From positions 1,119,280-1,183,279 of the forward strand of contig NZ_SSHH01000001.1 of NCBI RefSeq assembly GCF_004965515.1: DNA of 64,000 nt, written 5' to 3'. Shown one piece after another: positions 37,881 to 46,971 of the stretch. The position numbers and the translations under genes were made by a program. The first letter of the stretch is position 1; every line of letters starts with the position of its first letter. This DNA is from Alteraurantiacibacter aquimixticola. GTDB taxonomy: Bacteria > Pseudomonadota > Alphaproteobacteria > Sphingomonadales > Sphingomonadaceae. The notes below the pieces were generated by a model. The model searched no databases, was not told the DNA's origin, and was given only the letters and a program-made list of their open reading frames with translations.

Positions 37881-39701
37881 ATGGCCAACGAATCCCCACT
37901 TGATCGCTTCAAGCTTGCCCTGACCGGCGCCGCCCGCGCCATTGGCCGCGATGCCGAGGCGGAGGTGAACTGGACTGCGGAAGCCCCCAGCCTGCAGGGC
38001 CACACATTGCGCGTGCCCATGCCGGGCCGCGCCCTGCCAGCCGACCAGGCACGCGAGGCACGCGGCTTTGCCGACAGTTTCGCGCTCAAGATGCGCCATC
38101 ACAACTCGGCGCTGCATGCCCGCAATGCACCGGCCGAACCCGATGCCCGCGCTTGTTACGACGTGGTGGAAAATGTTCGCTACGAAGCGTTGGGATCGAA
38201 CAATTTTGCGGGTATGCGCAGCAATCTCGACGCCTCGCAGGCGCTGCGCATCGCTGCCGATCCGATCACCCGTGCCGAACGGCGCGAGGACGTGCCGATC
38301 CCCTCCGCCCTGGCGCTACTGTTGCGCGAGAAGCTGACCGGCCAGCCCGTGCCCGCCGACGCCGAAAAGGGCGTGGACATGGTGCGCGAGTGGATCGAGG
38401 AGAAGGCGGGCGAAGATTTCGAACGCCTCGCCCTCTCGCTCGATGACCAGAAGGCCTTCCAGTCGCTCTCGCTCGACATGCTGCGCAATCTCGAACTCGT
38501 CCGCTCCGAGGAGGAGCCGGAGGATGCCGAGGACGATGCCGGCGAGGATGAGGACGGCGAGGAGGAGAGCGAGAAGGACGGCGACGACGACCAGATCGAC
38601 CAGGACAGCCAGCAGCAGCAAATCGCCGGGGAACAGTCCGAGGGCGAGGGCGAGTCCGAAGAGACGCAGGAAGTCGAACAAGAAACCGAGATGACCGAGG
38701 GCGAGCCCGGCGACGATGGCGAGGAGGGCATGATGCCCGTCCGCCCGAACCGCCCGTGGACGGACTTGCCCGATTCCTTCGATTACAAGGCCTTCACCAC
38801 GTCTTTTGACGAAGTGGTCGAAGCGCAGGACCTGTGCGATTACGAGGAGCTGGACCGGCTGCGCGCTTATCTCGACAGCCAGCTGGCGGGCCTTGCGGGC
38901 GTGGTGACGCGCCTTGCCAACCGCCTCCAGCGCCGGCTGATGGCGCAGCAGAACCGCAGCTGGGATTTTGACCAGGAAGAAGGCATGCTCGATGCCGCGC
39001 GGCTCGCTCGGGTGGTCGTCAGCCCCGGTCACTCGCTCTCTTACAAGATCGAACGGGATATCGAGTTCAAGGACACGGTCGTCACCATGCTGATCGACAA
39101 TTCGGGCAGTATGCGCGGACGTCCGATCTCCATCGCCGCGATTAGCGCGGATATCCTCTCGCGCACGCTGGAGCGTTGCGGCGTGAAGGTGGAAATCCTC
39201 GGCTTTACCACGCGTGCCTGGAAAGGCGGGCAGAGCCGCGAGCGCTGGCTGGCCGACGGCAAGCCGGCCCATCCCGGACGCCTCAACGACCTTCGCCACA
39301 TCATCTATAAAAAGGCGGACGAGCCGATGCGCCGTGCGCGCCGCAACCTTGGCCTGATGATGCGCGAGGGGCTGCTGAAGGAAAATATCGACGGCGAGGC
39401 GCTGCTCTGGGCGCATGAGCGCCTGCTCGCCCGCCCGGAAGACCGCCGCATCCTGATGGTGATTTCCGACGGCGCGCCAGTCGATGACGCGACGCTAAGC
39501 GTCAACAATGCGGGCTATCTCGAAACGCACCTTCGGAAGGTGATCGAATGGATCGAGAAGCAATCGCCCGTCCAGCTCGTCGCCATCGGAATCGGCCACG
39601 ACGTGACCCGCTACTACAAGCGCGCGGTGACGATCATGGATGCTGAACAACTGGGCGGCACGATTATTGAACAGCTCGCCGATCTTTTCGAGATCGAGTA
39701 G
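37881..39701 (+). CDS. cobT: Cobaltochelatase CobT-like subunit
   Basis: A 606-residue protein: an N-terminal domain (to about 205), an acidic low-complexity linker (about 208-290, long runs of E/D/Q), and a C-terminal VWA domain with MIDAS motif [10 protein letters not shown] (about 405). CobN-CobS-CobT insert Co2+ into hydrogenobyrinic acid diamide in aerobic B12 synthesis. No cobS or cobN is in the window, so the gene is detached from its partners here. A role with a non-B12 AAA+/VWA pair remains possible. Confidence 0.93.
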   Translation: MANESPLDRFKLALTGAARAIGRDAEAEVNWTAEAPSLQGHTLRVPMPGRALPADQAREARGFADSFALKMRHHNSALHARNAPAEPDARACYDVVENVRYEALGSNNFAGMRSNLDASQALRIAADPITRAERREDVPIPSALALLLREKLTGQPVPADAEKGVDMVREWIEEKAGEDFERLALSLDDQKAFQSLSLDMLRNLELVRSEEEPEDAEDDAGEDEDGEEESEKDGDDDQIDQDSQQQQIAGEQSEGEGESEETQEVEQETEMTEGEPGDDGEEGMMPVRPNRPWTDLPDSFDYKAFTTSFDEVVEAQDLCDYEELDRLRAYLDSQLAGLAGVVTRLANRLQRRLMAQQNRSWDFDQEEGMLDAARLARVVVSPGHSLSYKIERDIEFKDTVVTMLIDNSGSMRGRPISIAAISADILSRTLERCGVKVEILGFTTRAWKGGQSRERWLADGKPAHPGRLNDLRHIIYKKADEPMRRARRNLGLMMREGLLKENIDGEALLWAHERLLARPEDRRILMVISDGAPVDDATLSVNNAGYLETHLRKVIEWIEKQSPVQLVAIGIGHDVTRYYKRAVTIMDAEQLGGTIIEQLADLFEIE

Positions 39702-39774
39702 ATAAATCAGCTAGGTAGGACCCCTGCGTTGACGCCGTACCGCAAGACGGCGCAGAAAGCGGAAAAGGGTCGAT

Positions 39775-40485
39775 ATGCAATACATTACCGTAGCTGAACG
39801 GTCGGAATCCGTATTCACGCTGTGCGACGACGCACTCCCGAAGCGCGAGTTTCGTCGGCGGGTGGAGGACGTTCTGCGCTACCTCACCAACCGGCTGGGA
39901 CGGATCGCCTTCGTCCAGGTCGGCGCGAATGACGGCGCCGGCGATGACATGGTCAACGCCTTCGTCAAGACCGGCAGGTGGCACGGTATCCTTGTGGAGC
40001 CGCTTCCCGGTGCGATGGCTTCGCTACAGCAGGAATATGCCGGGCTCCCAAGGCTGCATTTCGAGCAACTGGCGATCTGGCCGGACGACAACCCGCCAGC
40101 CTTCTGGCAGGTGAACGGGGCGAGCGTGCTCAGCTCCTTCTCGCGTGAGGCGATCATGATGCATGCGGCCAAGTACGAGGACCTTGCCGCCATGCTGGAG
40201 CCGATCGAGGTGCAGACCGAACGGCTCGGGGGCTTGTGCAATCGCCACGGGGTCATTCCCGAAGTGATCGCCATGGATTGCGAGGGGAATGACGACGTCG
40301 TGCTGTCGACCTTCGACCTCGCCGCGAACCGGGTGCCGGTGATCCTGTTCGAGCACGTCTTCCTCTCGTCCGAACGCTCCGCCGCCTTGCGCGACCGGCT
40401 GGAAGGGTTGGGCTACCGGCTGCTCTTCGACCGCCACGATTGCCTGGCAGTACAGCCTGCCGCGCTTCCGCCATTGTCGGAGTGA
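39775..40485 (+). CDS. FkbM-family methyltransferase
   Basis: A 236-residue protein with FVQVGANDGAGDDMVNAFVK (SAM-binding G-A-N-D-G), GILVEPLPGAMASLQQEY, EVIAMDCEGNDDVVLSTFDL and VILFEHVFLS, typical of FkbM-type O-methyltransferases, which often act on glycans or secondary metabolites. The start is preceded by a GGAAAAGGG-like site. Nothing adjacent shows its substrate. Confidence 0.85.
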   Translation: MQYITVAERSESVFTLCDDALPKREFRRRVEDVLRYLTNRLGRIAFVQVGANDGAGDDMVNAFVKTGRWHGILVEPLPGAMASLQQEYAGLPRLHFEQLAIWPDDNPPAFWQVNGASVLSSFSREAIMMHAAKYEDLAAMLEPIEVQTERLGGLCNRHGVIPEVIAMDCEGNDDVVLSTFDLAANRVPVILFEHVFLSSERSAALRDRLEGLGYRLLFDRHDCLAVQPAALPPLSE

Positions 40486-40501
40486 TCGTCAGGAGGTAGC
40501 T

Positions 40502-40538
40502 CCTGCTTGCGAGGGGAAGCTCGACGTTCCCCGGCAGG
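40502..40538. repeat. Bulged hairpin between FkbM gene and DUF2939 gene
   Basis: CCTGC (40502) pairs with GCAGG (40538) around an inner stem GGGGAA/TTCCCC (40513-40532). No T-run follows. It ends next to the GGGAGGA ribosome site of the next gene, so it could end upstream transcription weakly or affect access to that site. Confidence 0.4.
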
Positions 40539-40548
40539 GAGGATCCTG

Positions 40549-40890
40549 ATGCGCAGCCTATTCGCACTTCTGTTGGCCGCCGCCGTTATCGTCGGCGGCT
40601 GGTATGCTGCCTCGCCATGGCTGGCGATGAAGGGCATTGTCGATGCGGCCGAGGAGGGGGACCTCGAGGCGCTGGATGAGCGGGTCGATTTCGAGCGCCT
40701 GCAGGCGGAGGCGAATACACGGATTTCCGCGCAGATTGCCGAGCGGACCGAAGATGGCGGCGTGCTCGCGCAAATCGGCGGGGCGATTGCCGGCGAGATT
40801 GCCGAAAGCGCGGTGGGCAATGCGCTGACGCCGCGCGGGATCGCGAATGTCGTCACCATGGGCTCGATCGCGTCTGCATGGGATCAGTAG
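40549..40890 (+). CDS. DUF2939 protein, N-terminal part (gene split by frameshift)
   Basis: A 113-residue product: a signal/anchor (MRSLFALLLAAAVIVGGWYA) followed by ASPWLAMKGIVDAAEEGDLEALDERVDFERLQ, the DUF2939 signature (YxASPxxAL...GDxxALxxxVDFxxL). Reading stops at TAG soon after MGSIASAWDQ. The typical C-terminal segment follows in another frame (40878-41087). The break coincides with a 20-bp tandem duplication at 40858-40897. The gene is therefore probably disrupted, or makes two polypeptides. Confidence 0.75.
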   Translation: MRSLFALLLAAAVIVGGWYAASPWLAMKGIVDAAEEGDLEALDERVDFERLQAEANTRISAQIAERTEDGGVLAQIGGAIAGEIAESAVGNALTPRGIANVVTMGSIASAWDQ

Positions 40891-40897
40891 CGTCTGC
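40858..40897 (+). repeat. 20-bp imperfect tandem duplication that shifts the DUF2939 frame
   Basis: Copy 1 (40858-40877) is ATGGGCTCGATCGCGTCTGC, and copy 2 (40878-40897) is ATGGGATCAGTAGCGTCTGC. They abut exactly and match at 16 of 20 positions. Because 20 is not a multiple of 3, removal of one copy would join the two DUF2939 frames into one. Confidence 0.9.
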
Positions 40898-41087
40898 CTT
40901 CGTGCCCGAACGCTTTCGCGGGCAGGAGCTGGAATGGGATGTCGAGCGTGAGGGGCTCAATAGCTTCAGCGGCGTCTCCATCTGGGAAGACGGCAGTGCA
41001 GGGCCGGTGATGCGCTTCGAGCGGGACGGGATCGGCTGGGACCTCGTGGGCGTGGACCTCGTTGGCGTGGATCGGGCCGAATTCTGA
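40878..41087 (+). CDS. DUF2939 protein, C-terminal part (frame-shifted)
   Basis: A 69-residue frame from the ATG created by the second copy of the duplication: MGSVASAFVPERFRGQELEW, then DVEREGLNSFSGVSIWEDGSAG and VMRFERDGIGWDLVGVDL. The ExEREGLNxF ... FxRDGxGWxLVxVxL pattern is the normal C-terminus of DUF2939 proteins. Overlap with the upstream frame is 13 bases. Termination-reinitiation could still make it; without the signal peptide it would stay in the cytoplasm. Confidence 0.6.
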   Translation: MGSVASAFVPERFRGQELEWDVEREGLNSFSGVSIWEDGSAGPVMRFERDGIGWDLVGVDLVGVDRAEF

Positions 41088-41135
41088 TGCTCCGCGCTTG
41101 ACCGCCAGCGGCGAATGCCGCCAAAGGCTGCGCGC

Positions 41136-42620
41136 ATGTCCGCTCTCAAGCTCTTCAACTCGCTGACCCGGAAGATCGAAACCTTCCACCCCGTCCATGA
41201 TGGCGAGGCGCGCGTCTATACTTGCGGGCCGACGGTCTACAATTACCCGCATATCGGCAATATGCGCGCCTATGTCTTCGCGGACCTTCTGGGCCGGACG
41301 CTGAGCTGGAAGGGCTTCAAGCTCACCCATGTCATCAACATCACCGATGTCGGGCACCTGACCGACGATGCTGATGCGGGCGAGGACAAGATGGAGAAGA
41401 TGGCTGCCGAACGCGCGCAGTCGATCTGGGACATCGCGAAGCATTACACCGAGGCCTATTGGGCCGATGTAAAGGCGCTGAACATCCGCCAGCCGGCGCA
41501 TTGGTCGGTGGCGACGGATTACATTGAAGAGATGCTGGAGTTCGCGAAGTCGATCGCGGACAAGCATTGCTACGAGCTCGATAGCGGCCTCTATTTCGAC
41601 GTCTCGACCGTTGAGGATTACGGGCGGCTGGCCCGTGCCGTTACCGAGGAAGGAGAGGGCCGGATCGAGACGGTCGAGGGTAAGCGCAACGCGGCGGACT
41701 TCGCGATCTGGCGCAAGACTCCGCCGGGCGAAAAGCGGCAGATGGAATGGGATTCTCTCTGGGGCAAGGGCGCGCCCGGCTGGCATCTCGAATGCAGCGT
41801 GATGAGCGGCAAGCTGCTGGGCTTTCCCTTCGATATCCATACCGGCGGCATCGACCATCGCGAGATCCACCACCCAAACGAGATTGCGCAAAACCAGGCT
41901 TTCTGCGGCTGTGGCGGCCTTGGCGAGGCGGCCAATTCCGGCGCGCGCATCTGGATGCACAACAACTTCCTGGTCGAACGAAGCGGCAAGATGTCGAAGA
42001 GCGCGGGCGAGTTCCTGCGCCTGCAGCTGCTGATCGACAAGGGCTACCACCCGCTAGCCTACCGCATGATGTGCCTGCAGGCGCATTACCGCAGCGAGCT
42101 GGAGTTCAGCTGGGAGGGCCTCGAAGCGGCACTGACGCGGCTCAAGCGGGTGCTGATCGGGGTCGAGAAGGCGAGAGCGCAGGTCGAAACCCTCCCAGCC
42201 GAGCCCGAAGGCGGCTGGACGCTGGAAGACGCGCATGGCGATATTGGCGGCCAGTTGCTGCCGCTGCTCGCCCGCTTTGACGAGGCGATGGCGGACGATC
42301 TCAATTCCCCGCAAGCCCTCACTGTGTTCGAGGAATTGCTGGCGATGAAGAAGGTCGATCCGGAACACAAATTGCAGGCGCTGGCGGCGATGGACGCGGT
42401 GCTGGGGCTGGGCGTGCTGGAGCTGGAACGCGCCGACCTTCGCGTGCGACCCAAGACCGCGACCATCACCGAGGCCGAGATCGAGGATGCGCTCGCCCGC
42501 CGGAAGGAAGCCCGCGCGGCGAAGGATTTCGCGACTTCCGATGCCTTGCGCGACGAGCTTGCCGCGAAGGGCGTCGAGGTGATGGATGGCGATCCGCTCG
42601 GTTGGGAATGGCAGCTTTGA
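41136..42620 (+). CDS. cysS: Cysteinyl-tRNA synthetase
   Basis: A 494-residue class I synthetase with the zinc/substrate motif YTCGPTVYNYPHIGNMR (HIGH variant), WHLECSVMS, HTGGIDHREIHHPNEIAQ and KMSKSAGEFL (about residue 285). The C-terminal helical domain carries RKEARAAKDFATSDALRDEL, then GVEVMDGDPLGWEWQL. ATG 41136 gives the family-standard SALKLFNSLTRKIETF start; the in-frame 41115 start adds only MPPKAAR. Overlaps the next gene. Confidence 0.97.
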   Translation: MSALKLFNSLTRKIETFHPVHDGEARVYTCGPTVYNYPHIGNMRAYVFADLLGRTLSWKGFKLTHVINITDVGHLTDDADAGEDKMEKMAAERAQSIWDIAKHYTEAYWADVKALNIRQPAHWSVATDYIEEMLEFAKSIADKHCYELDSGLYFDVSTVEDYGRLARAVTEEGEGRIETVEGKRNAADFAIWRKTPPGEKRQMEWDSLWGKGAPGWHLECSVMSGKLLGFPFDIHTGGIDHREIHHPNEIAQNQAFCGCGGLGEAANSGARIWMHNNFLVERSGKMSKSAGEFLRLQLLIDKGYHPLAYRMMCLQAHYRSELEFSWEGLEAALTRLKRVLIGVEKARAQVETLPAEPEGGWTLEDAHGDIGGQLLPLLARFDEAMADDLNSPQALTVFEELLAMKKVDPEHKLQALAAMDAVLGLGVLELERADLRVRPKTATITEAEIEDALARRKEARAAKDFATSDALRDELAAKGVEVMDGDPLGWEWQL

Positions 42621-43558
42621 CCAAGGCCGTCCTTCCCGCTCGCCTGCGCCCGCTGTTCGAAACGCAGGTGCCCGAAGCGATCGAGCCGCTGTGGTGGGAG
42701 ACCGGCGAGCAGCTGGTGGCGCTTGCGCCAGAGGCGGAGATCGGCTGGTTCGACATGTTCGACAAGGCCGCGCCGCTCGAAGCGCTCCGCCGCGCCAAGA
42801 ACCTCAAATGGCTCAACACCATCTTTGCCGGCGTCGACTGGATGCCGCTGGATGACCTTGCCGCGCGCGGAGTCACGCTGACCAACGGATCGGGCATCAA
42901 TGCCAATGTGGTGGCAGAATTCACGCTGATGGCGATGCTCGCCTTCGCCCGCAATCATGCCGATATCGTGCGCTGCGCCGACCGCCATGAATGGCGTGCG
43001 CCGCATCCGGGCCGCGCGCGCGAGCTGGCGGGAAGCAAGGTGCTGGTGATGGGCTATGGCGCGATCGGCCAGCGGGTCGGGCACCTCCTCCAAGCCTTCG
43101 ATGCCGAGGTCACGCCGATGCGCCGCTCTGCTGCCGAAGGCGCGCTGGGACCGGATGAATGGCAGGCGCGGATCGGCGAGTTCGACTGGGTGGTGCTTGC
43201 CATGCCCGGCACGGAGGAAACGCGCGGGATGATCTCCGCCGAAGTGATCGCCGCGATGAAACCCGATGCAGTGCTGGTGAATGTCGCGCGCGCCGATATC
43301 GTCGATCAGGATGCGCTGATCGGCGCGCTGCACGGAGGCAGGCTGGGCGGGGCGATCCTCGACCTCACCGATCCCGAGCCACTGCCGCCAAGCCACCCGC
43401 TATGGGATGCGCCGGGCGCGCATATCACCATGCATGCAGCCGGCCTGCCGACAAAGTCCAACCAGGCAATGGCGGCCAAGCGTTTCCTCGAAAACTGCGC
43501 CCGCTGGAAACGCGGCGAACCACTGATCAGCGCGGTGGATCTCGCGCGCGGCTATTAG
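42608..43558 (+). CDS. D-2-hydroxyacid dehydrogenase family protein
   Basis: A 316-residue NAD-dependent enzyme. Nucleotide-binding VLVMGYGAIGQRVGHLL, catalytic Arg in VNVARADIVD, Glu in TDPEPLP and His in ITMHAAGLP are all present. It overlaps cysS by 13 bases, starting at ATG 42608. GlyA/GyaR-type substrate range (glyoxylate, hydroxypyruvate, phenylpyruvate) cannot be told from the sequence. Confidence 0.88.
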   Translation: MAALTKAVLPARLRPLFETQVPEAIEPLWWETGEQLVALAPEAEIGWFDMFDKAAPLEALRRAKNLKWLNTIFAGVDWMPLDDLAARGVTLTNGSGINANVVAEFTLMAMLAFARNHADIVRCADRHEWRAPHPGRARELAGSKVLVMGYGAIGQRVGHLLQAFDAEVTPMRRSAAEGALGPDEWQARIGEFDWVVLAMPGTEETRGMISAEVIAAMKPDAVLVNVARADIVDQDALIGALHGGRLGGAILDLTDPEPLPPSHPLWDAPGAHITMHAAGLPTKSNQAMAAKRFLENCARWKRGEPLISAVDLARGY

Positions 43559-43682
43559 TTCCTGACTCGACCGGGCGGCTCTGGTAAGGCTCCGCGCCAG
43601 GGCAACAGCCCGTGGTCGCAAAATCACCCGTGAAAGGTCCTTTGGGGAAGGGGCCTGCGGGCGCGTGGGGGGAATTGCGATC

Positions 43683-45344
43683 ATGGCCGAATCCGGCAAG
43701 CAGAAAGCTTCGGACCTGTTCATCCAGTGCCTGGAGGAAGAGGGCTGCGAATATATCTTCGGCGTGCCGGGGGAAGAAAATCTCGACTTCCTCGATTCGC
43801 TTTCCCGTTCAGACAAGATCAGGCTGATCCTGACCCGGCATGAGCAGGGCGCGGGCTTCATGGCGGCGACCTATGGGCGTCACACGGGGAAGACGGGCGT
43901 CTGCATCGCGACGCTTGGGCCGGGCGCGACCAATTTCGTGACCGCTGCGGCCTATGCGCAATTGGGCGGCATGCCGATGATGATGATCACCGGGCAGAAG
44001 CCGATCAAGAAATCGAAGCAGGGCCGCTTCCAGATCCTCGACGTGGTCGCGATGATGGACCCGATCACGAAATACACGCACCAGCTGGCGGCGGGCGACA
44101 ATATCCCCAGCCGCGTGCGAGAGGCCTATCGCCTTGCCGAGGAGGAAAAGCCCGGCGCGGTCCATCTCGAACTGCCCGAGGATATTGCCGACGAGCATAC
44201 CGATGCGAAGCCGATCCCGCGCTCGACAGCGCGCCGTCCCTCTGCCGAGCCCAAGGCGGTGCGGCAGGCGGTGGAAGCGATCGAGAAGGCCAAGGCGCCG
44301 ATCCTCGTCATCGGCGCGGGCGCCAACCGCAAGATGACCGGGCGCATGCTCCTCCAGTTCGTTGAGAAGACCGGCATCCCCTTCCTCACCACGCAGATGG
44401 GCAAGGGCGTGATCGACGAGCGGCACCCGCTCTTCCTCGGCTGTGCCGCCCTATCCGCTGGAGACTTCGTCCACCGCGCGGTGGAGGATGCCGATTGCAT
44501 CATCAATGTCGGCCATGACGTGATCGAAAAGCCGCCTTTCTTCATGAAAGCGGGCGGGCCTTGCGTAATCCATGTCTCGACCAAGACGGCGGAAGTAGAT
44601 CCGGTCTATTTCCCGCAGATCGAGGTGATCGGCGACATCGCCAATGCCATCTGGCAGATCAAGGAAGACATCGCCCCGAACCGGTCATGGAATTTCGACC
44701 ACATGCTCGCCTATCGCAAGGCGGAGGTCGCGCATACGGAGGGCCTCGCCGCAGACGGGCGCTTCCCGATCTTCCCGCCGCATCTCGTTGCGCAGGTGCG
44801 CGAGACGATGCCGCATGACGGGATCATCTGCCTCGACAATGGCGTCTACAAGATCTGGTTCGCGCGCGGCTACACCGCCTACCTTCCCAACACCGTGCTG
44901 CTCGACAATGCGCTCGCCACCATGGGCGCGGGGCTGCCCAGCGCGATGATGAGCGCCATGCTCTATCCCGACCGCAAGGTGATGGCGATCTGCGGCGATG
45001 GCGGCTTCATGATGAACGACCAGGAGATGGAGACTGCGGTTCGCCTCGGCCTCAACCTGACCGTGCTGATCCTGCGCGACGATGCATACGGCATGATCCG
45101 CTGGAAGCAGGCCAATATGGGCTTTGCGGATTTCGGCCTCACCTATGGCAATCCCGATTTCGTGAAGTTTGCGGAGAGCTTCGGGGCGCATGGGCACCGG
45201 GTGGAAAGTAGCGATCATTTGCGCGAGGTTCTTGCCCATTGCCGCGATACACCAGGCGTGCATCTTATTGATTGTCCGGTTGATTATTCGGAGAACGACC
45301 AGATCCTGAATGTCGATATCAAGCGGCTTTCCAAGGAGCTATAA
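43683..45344 (+). CDS. ThDP-dependent enzyme, acetolactate synthase large-subunit-like
   Basis: A 553-residue protein with the ThDP-activating Glu in LTRHEQGAGFMA, LGPGATNFVTAAAYAQLGG, and the ThDP-Mg motif GDGGFMMNDQEMETAVRLGL. Annotated relatives are acetolactate synthases of the single-subunit, AlsS-like group; no ilvN regulatory subunit is adjacent. A downstream aldehyde dehydrogenase suggests that it could instead make an aldehyde (decarboxylase or carboligase) which is then oxidised. ATG 43683. Confidence 0.8.
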   Translation: MAESGKQKASDLFIQCLEEEGCEYIFGVPGEENLDFLDSLSRSDKIRLILTRHEQGAGFMAATYGRHTGKTGVCIATLGPGATNFVTAAAYAQLGGMPMMMITGQKPIKKSKQGRFQILDVVAMMDPITKYTHQLAAGDNIPSRVREAYRLAEEEKPGAVHLELPEDIADEHTDAKPIPRSTARRPSAEPKAVRQAVEAIEKAKAPILVIGAGANRKMTGRMLLQFVEKTGIPFLTTQMGKGVIDERHPLFLGCAALSAGDFVHRAVEDADCIINVGHDVIEKPPFFMKAGGPCVIHVSTKTAEVDPVYFPQIEVIGDIANAIWQIKEDIAPNRSWNFDHMLAYRKAEVAHTEGLAADGRFPIFPPHLVAQVRETMPHDGIICLDNGVYKIWFARGYTAYLPNTVLLDNALATMGAGLPSAMMSAMLYPDRKVMAICGDGGFMMNDQEMETAVRLGLNLTVLILRDDAYGMIRWKQANMGFADFGLTYGNPDFVKFAESFGAHGHRVESSDHLREVLAHCRDTPGVHLIDCPVDYSENDQILNVDIKRLSKEL

Positions 45345-45351
45345 GATAGCT

Positions 45352-45407
45352 CGTCACCCCCGCGCAGGCGGGGGTCCAGCTGGATTCCCGCCTTCGCGGG
45401 AATGACG
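45352..45407. repeat. Alphaproteobacterial intergenic palindrome (GTCACCCCC/GGAATGAC type)
   Basis: CGTCACCCCCGCGCAGGCGG, then GGGTCCAGCTGGATTCCCGC and CTTCGCGGGAATGACG, form a near-symmetrical hairpin. It lies between the ThDP gene and the aldehyde dehydrogenase, 14 bases before the latter's TTG start, with AGGAG between. Distinct from the GTCATTGCGAG family elsewhere in this window. Confidence 0.85.
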
Positions 45408-45421
45408 AAGAGGAGAATCCG

Positions 45422-46858
45422 TTGGTCAAGCTGAAAGACACCTACCCGCTCTACCTCAACAACAAGGCGGTGCAGCCCAACACCGATCTTGCGGTGACGG
45501 ACAAATATACCGGCGAAGTCGCCTTCCGCACCGCGCTCGCGACGCCCGACGTGATTGAGGAGGCGATTGCCGGGGCTGCGCGCGCGGCGGAGCCGATGGC
45601 GCGGCTTGCAAGCTATGAGAAACAGGATGTGCTCAACCACTGCGTGTCGCGGTTCAAGGAGCGGCAGGAGGAGCTGGCCTATGCATTGTGCATCGAGGCG
45701 GGCAAGCCGATCAAGGATGCGGAAGGCGAAGTCAGCCGCCTGATCGACACGTTCCGCATCGCGGCCGAGGAAGCGGTGCGCAATTATGGCGAGGTCCAGC
45801 CGCTCGATATCTCCGCGCGCGCCAAGGGTTATATGGGCATGTGGAAGCGCGTGCCGATCGGGCCGTGCAGCTTCATCTCGCCCTTCAACTTCCCGCTCAA
45901 CCTCGCCGCGCACAAGATCGCGCCGGCCATCGCGGTGGGCTGCCCCTTCGTGATGAAGCCCGCCAGCATGACACCGCTGGGCGCGATCATCATGGGCGAG
46001 GTGCTGGCGGAGTGCGATATCCTGCCCGAAGGTGCCTTCTCGATCCTGCCCGCCAGCCGCGACGGGGCGGATCTGTTCACCACCGACGAGCGGCTGAAGC
46101 TATTGAGTTTCACCGGCTCGCCCGGCGTGGGCTGGGCGCTGAAGGCCAAGGCGGGGAAGAAGCCCGTCGTGCTCGAACTGGGCGGCAATGCGGCGGTGGT
46201 CGTGGACAAGGATGCCGATCTCGACCACGCGGTGGAGCGGATCATTTTCGGTGCCTTCTACCAGAGCGGGCAGAGCTGCATCGGCGTGCAGCGGATCATC
46301 ATTCACGCCGATATTTATGACCGGTTCAAGGACATGCTCGTCGCGAAGACGAAGACGCTGAAGGCTGGCGATCCCAAGGACCGCGAGACCTTCATCGGCC
46401 CGATGATCTCCGTGAAAGAGGCGCAGCGCCTCAAAGGCTGGATCGACGATGCGGTAGCGGCGGGTGCCAAGCTGCTCTGCGGCGGCGGGCTGGAAGGCGC
46501 GATGCTGGAGGCGACGCTGCTCGAGGGCGTAGGGCGCGAATGCGATGCCAGCAAGGAGGAGGCTTTCGGCCCGCTCGCGAACCTGTCGAAGTTCTCCGAT
46601 TGGGACGAGGCGCTGGAGCAGGTGAACGACAGCAAGTTCGGCCTGCAGGCGGGCATCTTCACAAGCGACATCCACAAGGTGCTGGAGGCGTGGGACGTGC
46701 TCGACGTGGGCGGCGTGGTGGTGAACGATGTGTCGTCCTACCGCGTGGACAATATGCCCTATGGCGGCGTGAAAGATTCAGGCCTCGGCCGTGAAGGCAT
46801 CCGCTTCGCCATGGAGGATATGAGCGAGATCCGGAACCTGGTGATCAGGAGGGTCTAG
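45422..46858 (+). CDS. Aldehyde dehydrogenase family protein
   Basis: A 478-residue NAD(P)-dependent ALDH. ISPFNFPLNLAAHKIAPAIAVG, LELGGNAAVVV (general-base Glu) and YQSGQSCIGVQR (catalytic Cys) are in place, and the sequence ends PYGGVKDSGLGREGIRFAMEDM. TTG start at 45422 with AGGAG upstream. It follows the ThDP enzyme after only 77 bp. Similar to the succinate-semialdehyde/lactaldehyde/phosphonoacetaldehyde ALDH clade; exact substrate unknown. Confidence 0.9.
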   Translation: MVKLKDTYPLYLNNKAVQPNTDLAVTDKYTGEVAFRTALATPDVIEEAIAGAARAAEPMARLASYEKQDVLNHCVSRFKERQEELAYALCIEAGKPIKDAEGEVSRLIDTFRIAAEEAVRNYGEVQPLDISARAKGYMGMWKRVPIGPCSFISPFNFPLNLAAHKIAPAIAVGCPFVMKPASMTPLGAIIMGEVLAECDILPEGAFSILPASRDGADLFTTDERLKLLSFTGSPGVGWALKAKAGKKPVVLELGGNAAVVVDKDADLDHAVERIIFGAFYQSGQSCIGVQRIIIHADIYDRFKDMLVAKTKTLKAGDPKDRETFIGPMISVKEAQRLKGWIDDAVAAGAKLLCGGGLEGAMLEATLLEGVGRECDASKEEAFGPLANLSKFSDWDEALEQVNDSKFGLQAGIFTSDIHKVLEAWDVLDVGGVVVNDVSSYRVDNMPYGGVKDSGLGREGIRFAMEDMSEIRNLVIRRV

Positions 46859-46865
46859 GGGCTTT

Positions 46866-46961
46866 CGTCATTGCGAGGAGGCCCGAACATGTTTCGGGCG
46901 ACGCGGCAATCCAGGGCGGTCGGTTACTGCCCTGGATTGCGTCGCTTCGCTCGCAATGACG
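46866..46961. repeat. REP-like palindromic element (copy 2)
   Basis: Left CGTCATTGCGAGGAGGCCCG, a CCCGAACATGTTTCGGG inner palindrome, GCGGCAATCCAG; right CTGGATTGCGTCGCTTCGC, TCGCAATGACG. Same orientation as the copy at 11352-11434. Sits between the convergent ALDH and the unknown gene ending at 46972. Confidence 0.88.
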
Positions 46962-46971
46962 GGGAGGGTCG

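Noticed and set aside
38500-38750. Acidic repeat tract in cobT as a separate low-complexity or foreign element
   Set aside because: An E/D-rich linker before the VWA domain is a normal feature of CobT proteins.
39733-39752. CGCCGT/ACGGCG hairpin between cobT and the FkbM gene as a terminator
   Set aside because: The stem is only 6 bp with no T-run; could be chance in GC-rich DNA.
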